A stretch of DNA of 53,176 bases from an uncultured Anaerolineae bacterium. GTDB lineage: Bacteria > Chloroflexota > Anaerolineae > Anaerolineales > Villigracilaceae. The translations under genes and the position numbers were made by a program. The stretch is taken from the NCBI GenBank assembly GCA_903854805.1, contig CAINXK010000630.1, positions 1 through 53,176 on the forward strand, written 5' to 3'. The first letter of the stretch is position 1. Every line of letters starts with the position of its first letter. The notes beneath the pieces are model-generated. The model worked only from the letters and a program-made list of their open reading frames with translations. It had not been told where the DNA came from and did no database searches. Of this stretch, positions 17,172 through 25,055 are shown piece after piece.

Positions 17172-18197
17172 ATGAAAAGCTACCTCCTCAGCTCCCCCGC
17201 CCCAATCGAAACTAATCCACTTTATATTGAAGATAGAATCATACCTGAACCAGGGCCTGGGCAGGTGCGCATTAAAGTTGCTGTTTGCGGTGTTTGTCAT
17301 ACCGACCTGCATACTGCAGAAGGGGAAATCCACCCTCCTCAGCTTCCCATCACCATCGGACACCAGGTGGTTGGCACGCTGGATGCAATTTCGCCCATTC
17401 AACCAACCAGACCTGGGCATTTACAGCGAGTCCAGCTGCAATTAGGACAGCGCGTCGGTGTACCATGGTTATTTTCTGCCTGTGAAACTTGTGAATTCTG
17501 CCTGCGCGGAATGGAAAATTTGTGCCCAAATGCCCGTTTCACGGGTTTCCACGTGGATGGCGGGTTTGCCGAATATATGCTGGCGGAAGCCAGCTACGTT
17601 CTACCAATCCCAAACGCTTTATCAAATGAACAGGCTGCGCCTTTGCTATGCGCAGGAATTGTCGGCTACCGCTCCCTCAAAAAAGCTCAGATTACGCCGG
17701 GAGATCACGTTGGGTTGTTTGGTTTTGGCGCAAGCGCCCATTTGTGCATCCAAATATTGCGCTATTGGGGGTGCAAGGTTTCGGTTTTTACGCGCGCGAT
17801 TGCGCACCAAGAACATGCTCGCTCCTTGGGCGCAACCTGGGCCGGTAGTGCCGGACAAAACCCCGAGAAAACCTTGGACCAGGCCGTTATCTTTGCACCA
17901 TCAGGCGGCCTGGTTGTGCGAGCCCTTGAATGCGTTCGTCCCGGTGGTACAGTCGTTATTAACGCCATCCACATGAGCGAAATTCCAGCTTTCCCCTACG
18001 AAAAAATATACGGCGAGCGTACTGTCCGTTCGGTAGCCAACGCTACATACAAAGATGGCGAAGAATTTCTCGCGCTGGCCCTACTGGCGGGCGTTAAATC
18101 GACTGTAAATATCTACCCTTTCAATATCGCTAATCGTGCTTTACAAGACTTGAAAGAGAGCCGGTTTAATGGGGAAGCTGTCTTACAAGTTAATTGA
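17172..18197 (+). CDS. zinc-dependent alcohol dehydrogenase
   Basis: A 341-residue medium-chain dehydrogenase that oxidises an alcohol or reduces an aldehyde with NAD(P). Catalytic-zinc ligands are in CGVCHTDLH and GHQVVG. The structural-zinc lobe is CETCEFCLRGMENLC with four cysteines. The Rossmann motif is GLFGFGASAHLC, a variant of GxGxxG. It is closest to the AdhP-type (COG1064) group; the substrate is unknown. I chose ATG 17172 over the upstream TTG (17154) because a -10-like TACAAT lies between them. The stop codon overlaps a palindrome in the folD promoter region. Confidence 0.88.
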   Translation: MKSYLLSSPAPIETNPLYIEDRIIPEPGPGQVRIKVAVCGVCHTDLHTAEGEIHPPQLPITIGHQVVGTLDAISPIQPTRPGHLQRVQLQLGQRVGVPWLFSACETCEFCLRGMENLCPNARFTGFHVDGGFAEYMLAEASYVLPIPNALSNEQAAPLLCAGIVGYRSLKKAQITPGDHVGLFGFGASAHLCIQILRYWGCKVSVFTRAIAHQEHARSLGATWAGSAGQNPEKTLDQAVIFAPSGGLVVRALECVRPGGTVVINAIHMSEIPAFPYEKIYGERTVRSVANATYKDGEEFLALALLAGVKSTVNIYPFNIANRALQDLKESRFNGEAVLQVN

Positions 18198-18209
18198 CAT
18201 TTGTCACTA
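18194..18209. promoter_or_regulatory. TTGAC-N4-GTCA palindrome upstream of folD
   Basis: TTGACATTTGTCAC is close to the TTGAC-N4-GTCAA box of HcpR-type Crp/Fnr regulators (established for that family in anaerobes). A second half-site pair, TGTCAGACA, follows at about 18210. A TATAAT at 18231-18236 is 22 nt downstream, so a regulator here could act on folD. Confidence 0.4.
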
Positions 18210-18230
18210 TGTCAGACAATCCGCTCGGTA

Positions 18231-18236
18231 TATAAT
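18231..18236 (+). promoter_or_regulatory. -10 element of folD
   Basis: TATAAT upstream of folD with a 5' leader of about 35 nt and a GGAG ribosome binding site before the ATG. No good -35 lies at 17 nt; the TTGACA at 18194 is too far away to serve. Confidence 0.5.
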
Positions 18237-18277
18237 TAATTAGTTACCCTTATCACAAATATCACTCGGAGATAAAA

Positions 18278-19159
18278 ATGACAGCCCAACTCATTGATGG
18301 AAAACTTATTGCCCAGCAAGTGCGCGACAATGTCGCTGTTGAAGTTACAAAGCGTACGGCCGCCGGTAAACAAAAACCGACCCTGGCCACCGTTCTCGTC
18401 GGCGATCGAGTCGATTCGGCCACATATGTAGCCGCCAAAGGAAAAGCCTGCCAGGAACTTGGCATGGGCTCTGTCAACCACCACCTGCCTGCTGACATCA
18501 GCCAGGATGATTTAGAGAAAGTTATTCGTGATCTAAACGCTGATAAAGAGATCAGTGGCATCCTGGTTCAATTGCCGCTGCCATCCCACTTGAACGAAGA
18601 GCGTGTCCTACAGCTGATAAGCATAGAAAAAGACGTGGACGGATTCTCACCAATCAATATCGGCCGGCTCGCCCAAAAAGGTCGCGAACCCCTGTTTGTG
18701 CCATGCACCCCTTACGGCTGCATTTACCTGCTCGAACAGGCTGGCGTAAAAATTGAAGGTGCCAATGCAGTCGTTCTTGGTCGATCAAATATCGTTGGCA
18801 TGCCCGCAGCCCTCTTATTGATTGGAAAGAACGCCACTGTAACAATTTGCCATTCGCGCACCAAGGATTTACCGGCCGTCATTCGCCAGGCCGATATCTT
18901 GATTGCGGCCATTGGCAGAAGTGAAATGGTTCGCGGCGATTGGATCAAACCCGGCGCAGCAGTCATCGATGTAGGCATCAATTCCAAACCAGATGCCAGC
19001 AAAAAGAGCGGCTATCGCTTGGTTGGAGATGTCAACTTCGACGAGGCCAAAGAAGTCGCTGGTTTCATCACACCTGTCCCCGGTGGCGTTGGCCCGATGA
19101 CAATCGCAATGCTCATGAAAAACACCCTTCGCGCGGCCCAGATCCAACAGGGCGAATAG
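18278..19159 (+). CDS. folD: methylene-THF dehydrogenase / methenyl-THF cyclohydrolase
   Basis: A 293-residue bifunctional cytoplasmic enzyme that interconverts 5,10-methylene-, methenyl- and 10-formyl-tetrahydrofolate. Family motifs are clear: TLATVLVGDRVDSATYVAAKGKAC (catalytic K and Y region), GILVQLPLPSHLNEERVLQLI, KDVDGFSP, and the nucleotide-binding VVLGRSNIVGMPAALLL, ending in TPVPGGVGPMTIAMLMKNT. Length is normal. The ribosome binding site CGGAG lies 8 nt before the ATG. A 10-bp hairpin follows the stop codon. Confidence 0.95.
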   Translation: MTAQLIDGKLIAQQVRDNVAVEVTKRTAAGKQKPTLATVLVGDRVDSATYVAAKGKACQELGMGSVNHHLPADISQDDLEKVIRDLNADKEISGILVQLPLPSHLNEERVLQLISIEKDVDGFSPINIGRLAQKGREPLFVPCTPYGCIYLLEQAGVKIEGANAVVLGRSNIVGMPAALLLIGKNATVTICHSRTKDLPAVIRQADILIAAIGRSEMVRGDWIKPGAAVIDVGINSKPDASKKSGYRLVGDVNFDEAKEVAGFITPVPGGVGPMTIAMLMKNTLRAAQIQQGE

Positions 19160-19193
19160 GCCAGTCGAGGGTTTTCTTGTTGTAGTTAACCAC

Positions 19194-19225
19194 CAGCCCC
19201 GTCATGGAGATTCCAGACGGGGCTG
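19194..19225 (+). terminator. hairpin after folD, before cytochrome gene
   Basis: CAGCCCCGTC (19194-19203) pairs perfectly with GACGGGGCTG (19216-19225) around a 12-nt loop. No T-run follows. It sits directly before the -10 element of the next gene and may terminate folD read-through. Confidence 0.55.
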
Positions 19226-19227
19226 AT

Positions 19228-19233
19228 TATAAT
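19228..19233 (+). promoter_or_regulatory. -10 element of cytochrome c gene
   Basis: TATAAT ends 12 nt before ATG 19246. An upstream in-frame ATG at 19204 lies inside the hairpin loop and before this element, so it is not the likely start. Confidence 0.5.
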
Positions 19234-19245
19234 GTGCGAGAAATT

Positions 19246-20157
19246 ATGAAACCATTTCTAAAATGGACAGGGGTTGGATTATTTATCCTGGTTGTGATGG
19301 TCAGCCTGGGTGGGACTGTTTTTTACATTTCCAGCCAATCCCGACTGGAGCGGATTTATGTTGTACCAGACGAACAAGTACCTGTTTCCAACGTAGAGAC
19401 CAATGTAGAGAATGGCAAGCATATTTTTCAAATCCGAGGCTGTGAAAGCTGTCATGGAGAGAAGTTGGAGGGAAAAGTGTATTTATCTGATCCTGCCCTG
19501 GGTGCAGTGATCGCCACCAACCTGACCAACGGCAAAGGTGGTGTTGGGGGCACATATTCAGACATCGATTGGGTGAAAACAATTCGTCACGGGGTACGCC
19601 CTAACGGTAAGGCCCTGTTATTCATGCCATCCATAGAATTTTATTTTTTAAGTGATGGTGATCTGGGTGCCGTGATTGGTTATATCAAGAGTGCGCTGCC
19701 GGCAGATCACGTCCAACCCGCGAGTTCGCTCTCGCTGACTGGGCGGGCCGCCATGTTTTTTGTAAAATCCATCACCTTCGTCCCGGCTGAACTCATCCCA
19801 CACTCTGCCACACGCCCGGTCTCTCCCAAGCAAGCGGTTACATCGGAATTTGGAGAATATCTGACACCTTCCTGTAAAGTGTGTCATGGTCCGGGGTTAT
19901 CCGGTGGAAAAATCCCAGGTTTTCCTGAAGGCTGGCCATCGGCTGCCAATTTGACGGTCAGCCAGGATCGTTTTATGCCTTATTGGGATAAACAAGGATT
20001 CTTTAATATAATTCGAACCGGGACCACCCGACACAACCGCGAGATCAATCCACAGTATATGCCCTGGTCTTCCTATAAATTTATGACCGATACAGAGCTG
20101 GAAGCCGTCTGGCTCTACCTTCAATCTCTGCCCCCCAAACCATTCGGGAATAGATGA
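19246..20157 (+). CDS. membrane-anchored diheme cytochrome c
   Basis: A 303-residue electron-transfer protein with one N-terminal membrane helix (about 8-30) and two class-I cytochrome c domains outside the membrane. Heme sites are C66-x-x-C69-H70 (CESCH) and C210-x-x-C213-H214 (CKVCH). Methionines in GKALLFMPSIEF and NPQYMPWSSYKFMTDTEL could be the distal heme ligands. The start is set at ATG 19246 because the promoter lies downstream of the earlier ATG. Related proteins are cytochrome subunits of dehydrogenases (alcohol or aldehyde type). No partner enzyme is adjacent; the zinc alcohol dehydrogenase two genes upstream uses NAD(P). Confidence 0.9.
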   Translation: MKPFLKWTGVGLFILVVMVSLGGTVFYISSQSRLERIYVVPDEQVPVSNVETNVENGKHIFQIRGCESCHGEKLEGKVYLSDPALGAVIATNLTNGKGGVGGTYSDIDWVKTIRHGVRPNGKALLFMPSIEFYFLSDGDLGAVIGYIKSALPADHVQPASSLSLTGRAAMFFVKSITFVPAELIPHSATRPVSPKQAVTSEFGEYLTPSCKVCHGPGLSGGKIPGFPEGWPSAANLTVSQDRFMPYWDKQGFFNIIRTGTTRHNREINPQYMPWSSYKFMTDTELEAVWLYLQSLPPKPFGNR

Positions 20158-20300
20158 CCCCCAGAATGGGTATTTTCATTTTGGTTAGCCCGCGATAAGA
20201 AAAGATATTGTCGTTGTACCCGCAAACTGCTCAGCTCGCTCTAACAACCAGGGTTTCCAAGACTCGCACCGATAATTACTCGCCATACGAGGTTTAGCAT

Positions 20301-20996
20301 ATGCAATACGAGCTGCCAATTTTCGAGAATTTATGCCCGGGGTGGGAGCTTGTCACTCACCTGGGCATCCGGCGCACCTTCCAAAAAGGCAGCCAGGTAT
20401 TCGATATTGCCGTTCCAATCAACGGTATCTATTATGTAAAAAAAGGTGCTGTAGAGATCATCCTGCACACTCTGCACGGACCTGAAAAAGTTCTCTACTA
20501 CGTGGGACCCGGCTGTGTATTCGGAGAAGTCTCTTGTTTTGTAGCCGGAGACAGTGGCGAGGCGCGAGTGCGCACCCGGAGCGACTGCGAATGCTACTTT
20601 TTCAGCCGTGAAATGCTGGAAGGAACGATTGCCCATCAACATCCCGAGCTATTGATCGAATTGATCCGCGCCGCCGCATATAAGATTCGTATGTACGGTG
20701 TGCTTCTGCAGGACAGCCTCAACAACGATAATTTTGTGCGCGTTTGCAAAATGCTGGTCTATCTGGCTCATTTTAAGCAAGGGGCAATCGCCGAAGGACA
20801 AAAGCAGGTCCACCTTCAACCCGATCTTACCCAAAACGATATGGCCCGTCTGATGGGCGTCCACAGGGTGACAGTCACGAAAGCTCTCAGCCGACTAAAA
20901 CAAATGGGCATTATTCAACGTTTTTCCAAAAAATCGCTCGAGATCCTCGATTTTCCTGGGCTGTGCCGGCTGGCTGAGGCTGTTTCCGGGAAATGA
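20301..20996 (+). CDS. Crp/Fnr-family transcriptional regulator
   Basis: A 231-residue regulator: N-terminal cyclic-nucleotide-binding-type beta barrel (about 20-125), dimerisation helix, and C-terminal winged helix-turn-helix (LTQNDMARLMGVHRVTVTKALSRLKQMGII). It has no N-terminal cysteine cluster of the Fnr type, so it is not an obvious oxygen sensor. It is reminiscent of the CprK group, whose members sense small organic ligands, but the ligand cannot be told. A palindrome overlaps its stop codon and precedes the oxidoreductase gene, making that gene a likely target. GAGG lies about 9 nt before the ATG. Confidence 0.88.
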   Translation: MQYELPIFENLCPGWELVTHLGIRRTFQKGSQVFDIAVPINGIYYVKKGAVEIILHTLHGPEKVLYYVGPGCVFGEVSCFVAGDSGEARVRTRSDCECYFFSREMLEGTIAHQHPELLIELIRAAAYKIRMYGVLLQDSLNNDNFVRVCKMLVYLAHFKQGAIAEGQKQVHLQPDLTQNDMARLMGVHRVTVTKALSRLKQMGIIQRFSKKSLEILDFPGLCRLAEAVSGK

Positions 20997-21013
20997 CATA
21001 GGACGATTGTCAT
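20993..21013. promoter_or_regulatory. ATGACA-N9-TGTCAT palindrome, possible Crp/Fnr-type operator
   Basis: ATGACA (20993-20998) and TGTCAT (21008-21013) are perfect complements 9 nt apart. The site spans the stop codon of the regulator gene and lies 138 nt before the oxidoreductase start. The half-site resembles TGACA/TGTCA at the folD promoter. Confidence 0.4.
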
Positions 21014-21044
21014 ATCAAAAAGGTGCTAACCTGCAGCTAATTTT

Positions 21045-21064
21045 GTAGCATACGCTACTTTTTT
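21045..21064 (+). terminator. short hairpin with T6 after the Crp/Fnr gene
   Basis: GTAGC-ATAC-GCTAC (21045-21058) is followed by six T. The stem is only 5 bp, so it may be a weak terminator or an attenuator before the oxidoreductase gene. Confidence 0.4.
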
Positions 21065-21150
21065 ATTGGCCGGATCCCGGTATGCTGTTAACTGGCAAAA
21101 TACTCCAGCAGAATGCTTGCTGTGACAACCGGGTAAGGAGATTTTCCAAT

Positions 21151-23688
21151 ATGAAAAACACAGTCAAAGAATTATGCCAGGCACCCGCCGGGCAAGCCGA
21201 AGTTCTACAGGGAAATATGGCTTTCGCAACTGGTTGTGTACGCGGGGGCGTGCATGCTGTCGATGGTTATCCAGGCACCCCCAGCACAGAGGTGATAGAC
21301 CGCGGTCTTTCGCAAGTGCAGGATCTAATCAAAGTTGGATGGTCCATAAATGAAGCCGTGGCAGCTGCGGTAGGGCATGGTCATTCCCTGGCCGGACGAG
21401 ATTGTGTTGTGACCATGAAAATCCCTGGGCTCTTCCAGGCTGGTGACATCTTCACCAGCGGCGCCTTATTCGTGCAACCACGCGGTGCCCTGGTCTATTA
21501 CATCGCCAGCGATTTCACCCCCAGTTCCACGCAGCACACCCTGGACCCGCGTTATTTGTTCAAAAGCTGCTTCGTGCCTGTTTTTGAACCACGGAATCAC
21601 CAGGAAATGCACGAATCTGCCGCACTCGCTGTGAAAATCTCGCGAACCTATAAAACGCAGGTGGTTGTGATGCCGAATGGGAACCTGTGCCACAGTGAAG
21701 GTCTGGTCCACCTGATGCCGGCAGAACAACATGAACCAGTTCATATGCCTGAAAGTCTGAAATCTTTCAACGTCCTGCCCGCTATTGCCCGAAAAAATTA
21801 CGACACTGTTTTGGCAGAACGCATGCCGGCCCTGTTGGAAATGGTCGAAAAAAGCCCGCTTAATAAGTGGGAAAAATCAGCCCACACAGGTGTCACCAAA
21901 AAAGCAAAAATTGGTGTAATCACCTACGGCATCGGTGACCTGTATGTACGTGAAGTCAAAGAAACCCTGGGAGCCGAATTTGATCTGCTCTCATTGGCAT
22001 TCACGAATCCTTTACCCATGCAATTGATCCGTAATTTCTGCCAGTCAATTGATGGCGAAATATACGTAATAGAAGACGGCTATCGTTATTTACAGGAAAC
22101 CATCGAAAATGCTGGTTTCAAGGTGAGCGGCAAGGAAGCCTTCAGCTCCCTGACCGAATGGACCCCGGCGTTGGTAGCAGAAAAAATGGGCCTGGCGACC
22201 CATCAACAAACAAATGCAGCCGCCCCCGTGTACCGCCCGCCTGTCATCTGCCCAGGCTGTCCCTACAGATTGATTGCCCAGGAAATATCACTTCTAAAAA
22301 AGAAAAAGGTCCTGGACACAGTCTTCGGCGACATCGGTTGCAACACTCTGCTCTATTTCATGAACGCACTGGATACCGGGCTGGCGATGGGTGCCAGCGA
22401 ATCTGAACGCCTCGGTTATGTGTTTTCCCGTCCCGAGCAAGCAGGACGCTGTATCAGCGTCGTCGGAGATGGAACCGAATGTCACAGCGGGATGGATGCC
22501 ACGCGTAATACGGTTTACCGCAACATGCCCGGTGTAAAGGTCATCCTGGATAACTCTTGGGCAGGGATGACCGGCGGCCAACCATCGCCTACTTCGCCAA
22601 AAAACCTGGCCGGGGAAAGCATGCGCTTCAATCTGACCGAATCATTAAAAGCCCATGGCGCAAATGTGGTTTCCGTCGGCGCTTATGAGAAGAAAAACCT
22701 GCGCCAGACCCTGAAAACCGCCTTAGCGGAAGCAGAAAAAGGGGTCTACACCACCCTTGTAGTCAGCGACGGGGTCTGCGTCCAGATGGTTCCAGCCAGC
22801 ACCCAGCGTGTACTGGTCGAACCAGATGCATGCAAGAAGTGTAATGCCTGCCTGGTTTGCCCTGGCCTCGAGCTCGATGCAAGTGGCATCCCAGTGGTAA
22901 ACAACCTGTGCAGCGGCTGCGGCGGATCTACACCCGCCTGTGCGCAAATGTGCCCGACTAACGTTCTCAAAGCAGTCGATCTGCGCGATCTGAATTTGCC
23001 AGCCCTGCCAAAATTTGCAGAACCGCCACAGGATGACAGTCTCCCAGTCATCTCAAAAACTGAATTGCCAGCCAGACTCTCGCTTGCCATCCGCGGAGTG
23101 GGGGGCCAGGGTAATCTCTTTTTTGGCAGTGTCATGTCAAAATTGGCGTTTTTGGCAGGTTATGCTGATCGCAACATCATCAAAGGCGAAACTCACGGCA
23201 TGGCTCAAATGGGCGGACCTGTGATTAGCACCTTTAGCTGCGGAAATGTAAGCAGCCCGGTGCTGTTGCCCGGTACGGCCGACTGCCTGATCGTCATGGA
23301 AAAAAGCGAAGTATTGCGCCCCGGTTTCCTGGAAATGCTAAAACCCGGCGGAACTATCATCCTGGCAGACACAAAGATCGTTCCCCCCGACCTGCCAGAA
23401 GACCAATACCCGAGCGATGAGCAAATAAACTCAAGCCTTGAAGGTTACAATGTCGTCGAGGTGGATGTGCTCTCAAAAGCACTTGAATTGGGTGACCGCA
23501 GCGGGCGCACCGCCAACGTAGTTATGATGGGTATTCTCAGCACACTGCCACCCTTCAACCTGATCCCGTCAGAATTATGGCTCAGGTCACTCAAAAACGC
23601 CAACTCAAAACCTACCGTATGGGCCGCCAATTACATCGCTTTCCACACTGGTAGCCAAATTATTCAGGTGGCTGAAGCGACGATCTAA
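21151..23688 (+). CDS. single-chain indolepyruvate:ferredoxin oxidoreductase (IorA-IorB fusion)
   Basis: An 845-residue TPP and iron-sulfur enzyme that in this family oxidises aryl pyruvates from aromatic amino acids to aryl-acetyl-CoA, reducing ferredoxin. Order of domains: pyrimidine-binding alpha part (1-380; GYPGTPSTEVID), TPP-binding part (370-545; CPGCPYRL, VVGDGTECHSGMDATRN, LDNSWAGMTGGQ), a ferredoxin-like segment with eight or more cysteines (555-615; CKKCNACLVC, CSGCGG, CAQMCP), and a gamma domain normally found in separate IorB (640-845; IRGVGGQGNLFFGSVMSKLA, THGMAQMGGPV). The start at 21151 has AAGGAG 9 nt upstream; an earlier in-frame start at 21082 has none. Substrate is inferred from the family. 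A terminator follows. Confidence 0.9.
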   Translation: MKNTVKELCQAPAGQAEVLQGNMAFATGCVRGGVHAVDGYPGTPSTEVIDRGLSQVQDLIKVGWSINEAVAAAVGHGHSLAGRDCVVTMKIPGLFQAGDIFTSGALFVQPRGALVYYIASDFTPSSTQHTLDPRYLFKSCFVPVFEPRNHQEMHESAALAVKISRTYKTQVVVMPNGNLCHSEGLVHLMPAEQHEPVHMPESLKSFNVLPAIARKNYDTVLAERMPALLEMVEKSPLNKWEKSAHTGVTKKAKIGVITYGIGDLYVREVKETLGAEFDLLSLAFTNPLPMQLIRNFCQSIDGEIYVIEDGYRYLQETIENAGFKVSGKEAFSSLTEWTPALVAEKMGLATHQQTNAAAPVYRPPVICPGCPYRLIAQEISLLKKKKVLDTVFGDIGCNTLLYFMNALDTGLAMGASESERLGYVFSRPEQAGRCISVVGDGTECHSGMDATRNTVYRNMPGVKVILDNSWAGMTGGQPSPTSPKNLAGESMRFNLTESLKAHGANVVSVGAYEKKNLRQTLKTALAEAEKGVYTTLVVSDGVCVQMVPASTQRVLVEPDACKKCNACLVCPGLELDASGIPVVNNLCSGCGGSTPACAQMCPTNVLKAVDLRDLNLPALPKFAEPPQDDSLPVISKTELPARLSLAIRGVGGQGNLFFGSVMSKLAFLAGYADRNIIKGETHGMAQMGGPVISTFSCGNVSSPVLLPGTADCLIVMEKSEVLRPGFLEMLKPGGTIILADTKIVPPDLPEDQYPSDEQINSSLEGYNVVEVDVLSKALELGDRSGRTANVVMMGILSTLPPFNLIPSELWLRSLKNANSKPTVWAANYIAFHTGSQIIQVAEATI

Positions 23689-23719
23689 GCCTGGCGCACA
23701 ATTAAACACTGAAAATTAT

Positions 23720-23762
23720 GAAAACGACCGGCGGTTGAAATAACCCCGGTTGTTTTCTTTTT
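23720..23762 (+). terminator. terminator of oxidoreductase gene
   Basis: GAAAACGACCGGCGGTT pairs with AACCCCGGTTGTTTTC (one bulge, one G-T pair), followed by TTTTTC. Confidence 0.8.
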
Positions 23763-23779
23763 CTAAAAATTCATCAGGA

Positions 23780-24141
23780 TCATTCGAAACGCAGAGCCTC
23801 AACCACATTTAAGCGCACAGCCTGCCTGGCTGGAATGAAAGCGGCCAGCACACCAAACAAAAGCCCAATCGCAATCGCTACCAAGATCCCGGCCAAAGGA
23901 AAATAATATCGCAAGGGAAATATAACCCTGGTGGCAATCACAAACACATAACCGAGATACAGCCCCCCCATTATGCCGAATACTTCGGATGCTCGATCCA
24001 ACCCTCCAAACAGGTACAGCAAGGTGGATTTTCCACATCCACTGGGACCCATAATGGCAACAAACTCCCCTGGTCAATCGTTAATGAAACATGATCGAGC
24101 GCGGTTACCTTCGCCGCGCCCGAACCATATATTTTGTCAAA
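23780..24141 (-). pseudogene. remnant of an ABC exporter (ATPase fused to permease tail)
   Basis: Decayed MacB/FtsX-type exporter. On the minus strand the remnant reads [24 protein letters not shown], the usual start of a LolD/MacB-like ATPase, but an in-frame TAA lies two codons upstream. A lost G in the run at 24067-24070 shifts the frame. After the shift comes an intact Walker A ([12 protein letters not shown], then GGLDRAS), which jumps near position 23985 straight into the end of an FtsX-like permease ([28 protein letters not shown]). So the rest of the ATPase and most of the permease were deleted. It follows a PadR gene on the same strand, the usual regulator of such exporters. Confidence 0.85.
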
Positions 24142-24214
24142 TTATCCGATCGAATGAGGAACATACAAATCTATTACTCCATGATTTATGACAAAATGGT
24201 AATCCGGCAGGCTC

Positions 24215-24820
24215 TTACGCCTGGACAGGCTCATTTGAAATTTTCCGGGGCCGTCCACGCGGACGGATTTCCGGTTCTGCCATCGGCTGGCGCTTGACCT
24301 CGTCCAGACGCTGCTCGGCAAAATCGAGCCAGTGCAGGTCTGCTTCAAGATGCATGATAGCCTTGTCAAGCAAAAGGATTTGGGCCATTTCAGTCCGAGG
24401 ATCATAGCCAGCCCGCATAGTTGTGGCTGAATGCAATTCCTGAAACAGGGTAACACGCTGGATCTGGACAAGATGTGTGATGTTGGCTTCACCAGATGCA
24501 AGGGCAGTCATCAATTTTACAAAGAATTCATCATGCTGATGTTCCGGTCTTACACCGGTTGCGAACCATTCTCGCAGCACCTGGTCGCCCTGGGTAGTTA
24601 TTGCGTAAATCCGGCGAGCAGGTTCATTCCCTTCGCCCATATCTGACCGGCGCTCGACCAAACCAGCCTCTTCCAATCGCTCCAGGGTAGTATAAATTTG
24701 AGCAGGTTTTACATCCCAGTTTTCATCACCACCGATGACAGCAGAAAAAGCCGCGCGAAGTTCATATCCGTGGCGAGGACGCTGGGCAAGTAGTCCAAGG
24801 ATGGCATGGCGTACAGTCAT
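24215..24820 (-). CDS. PadR-family transcriptional regulator
   Basis: A 201-residue repressor-type protein: N-terminal winged helix (HAILGLLAQRPRHGYELRAAF, AQIYTTLERLEEAGLVERR, RRIYAITTQGDQVLREWF) and a C-terminal helical dimerisation domain (about 100-175), then a basic tail (RPRGRPRK). The start has AAAGGA about 5 nt upstream. PadR proteins usually repress a neighbouring exporter in answer to a small toxic molecule. Here the exporter is the deletion remnant 70 nt downstream, so this regulator has lost its local target and may act elsewhere or be on the way out. Confidence 0.92.
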   Translation of the reverse strand: MTVRHAILGLLAQRPRHGYELRAAFSAVIGGDENWDVKPAQIYTTLERLEEAGLVERRSDMGEGNEPARRIYAITTQGDQVLREWFATGVRPEHQHDEFFVKLMTALASGEANITHLVQIQRVTLFQELHSATTMRAGYDPRTEMAQILLLDKAIMHLEADLHWLDFAEQRLDEVKRQPMAEPEIRPRGRPRKISNEPVQA

Positions 24821-25055
24821 AGATCCTTTTTAGCTTCAATCAAAATTGATAAACAGGATAAAAGTAGAATTAAATAGTAAACGAGTTAGTAGTAATTGTC
24901 AAGAATTGTTGAACCCAGTTTCAACCCATGTTGGTCTCGGTAAACAATTCTTCAGATCTGGACTCCAGATGGGCAGAACCTCGGAACCTGAAATTATGTG
25001 TCCAAGATTTCAGCAGTTTCGAGTAAAATTCCTTCATCGTATTTAGGAGCCCAGC

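Noticed and set aside
17458..17976. 172-codon plus-strand frame
   Set aside because: It is a shifted reading of the zinc alcohol dehydrogenase gene; the true frame holds all zinc ligands.
24840..25055. Manganese (yybP-ykoY) riboswitch before the TerC gene
   Set aside because: TerC genes often carry one, but I could not find its conserved core in this leader.
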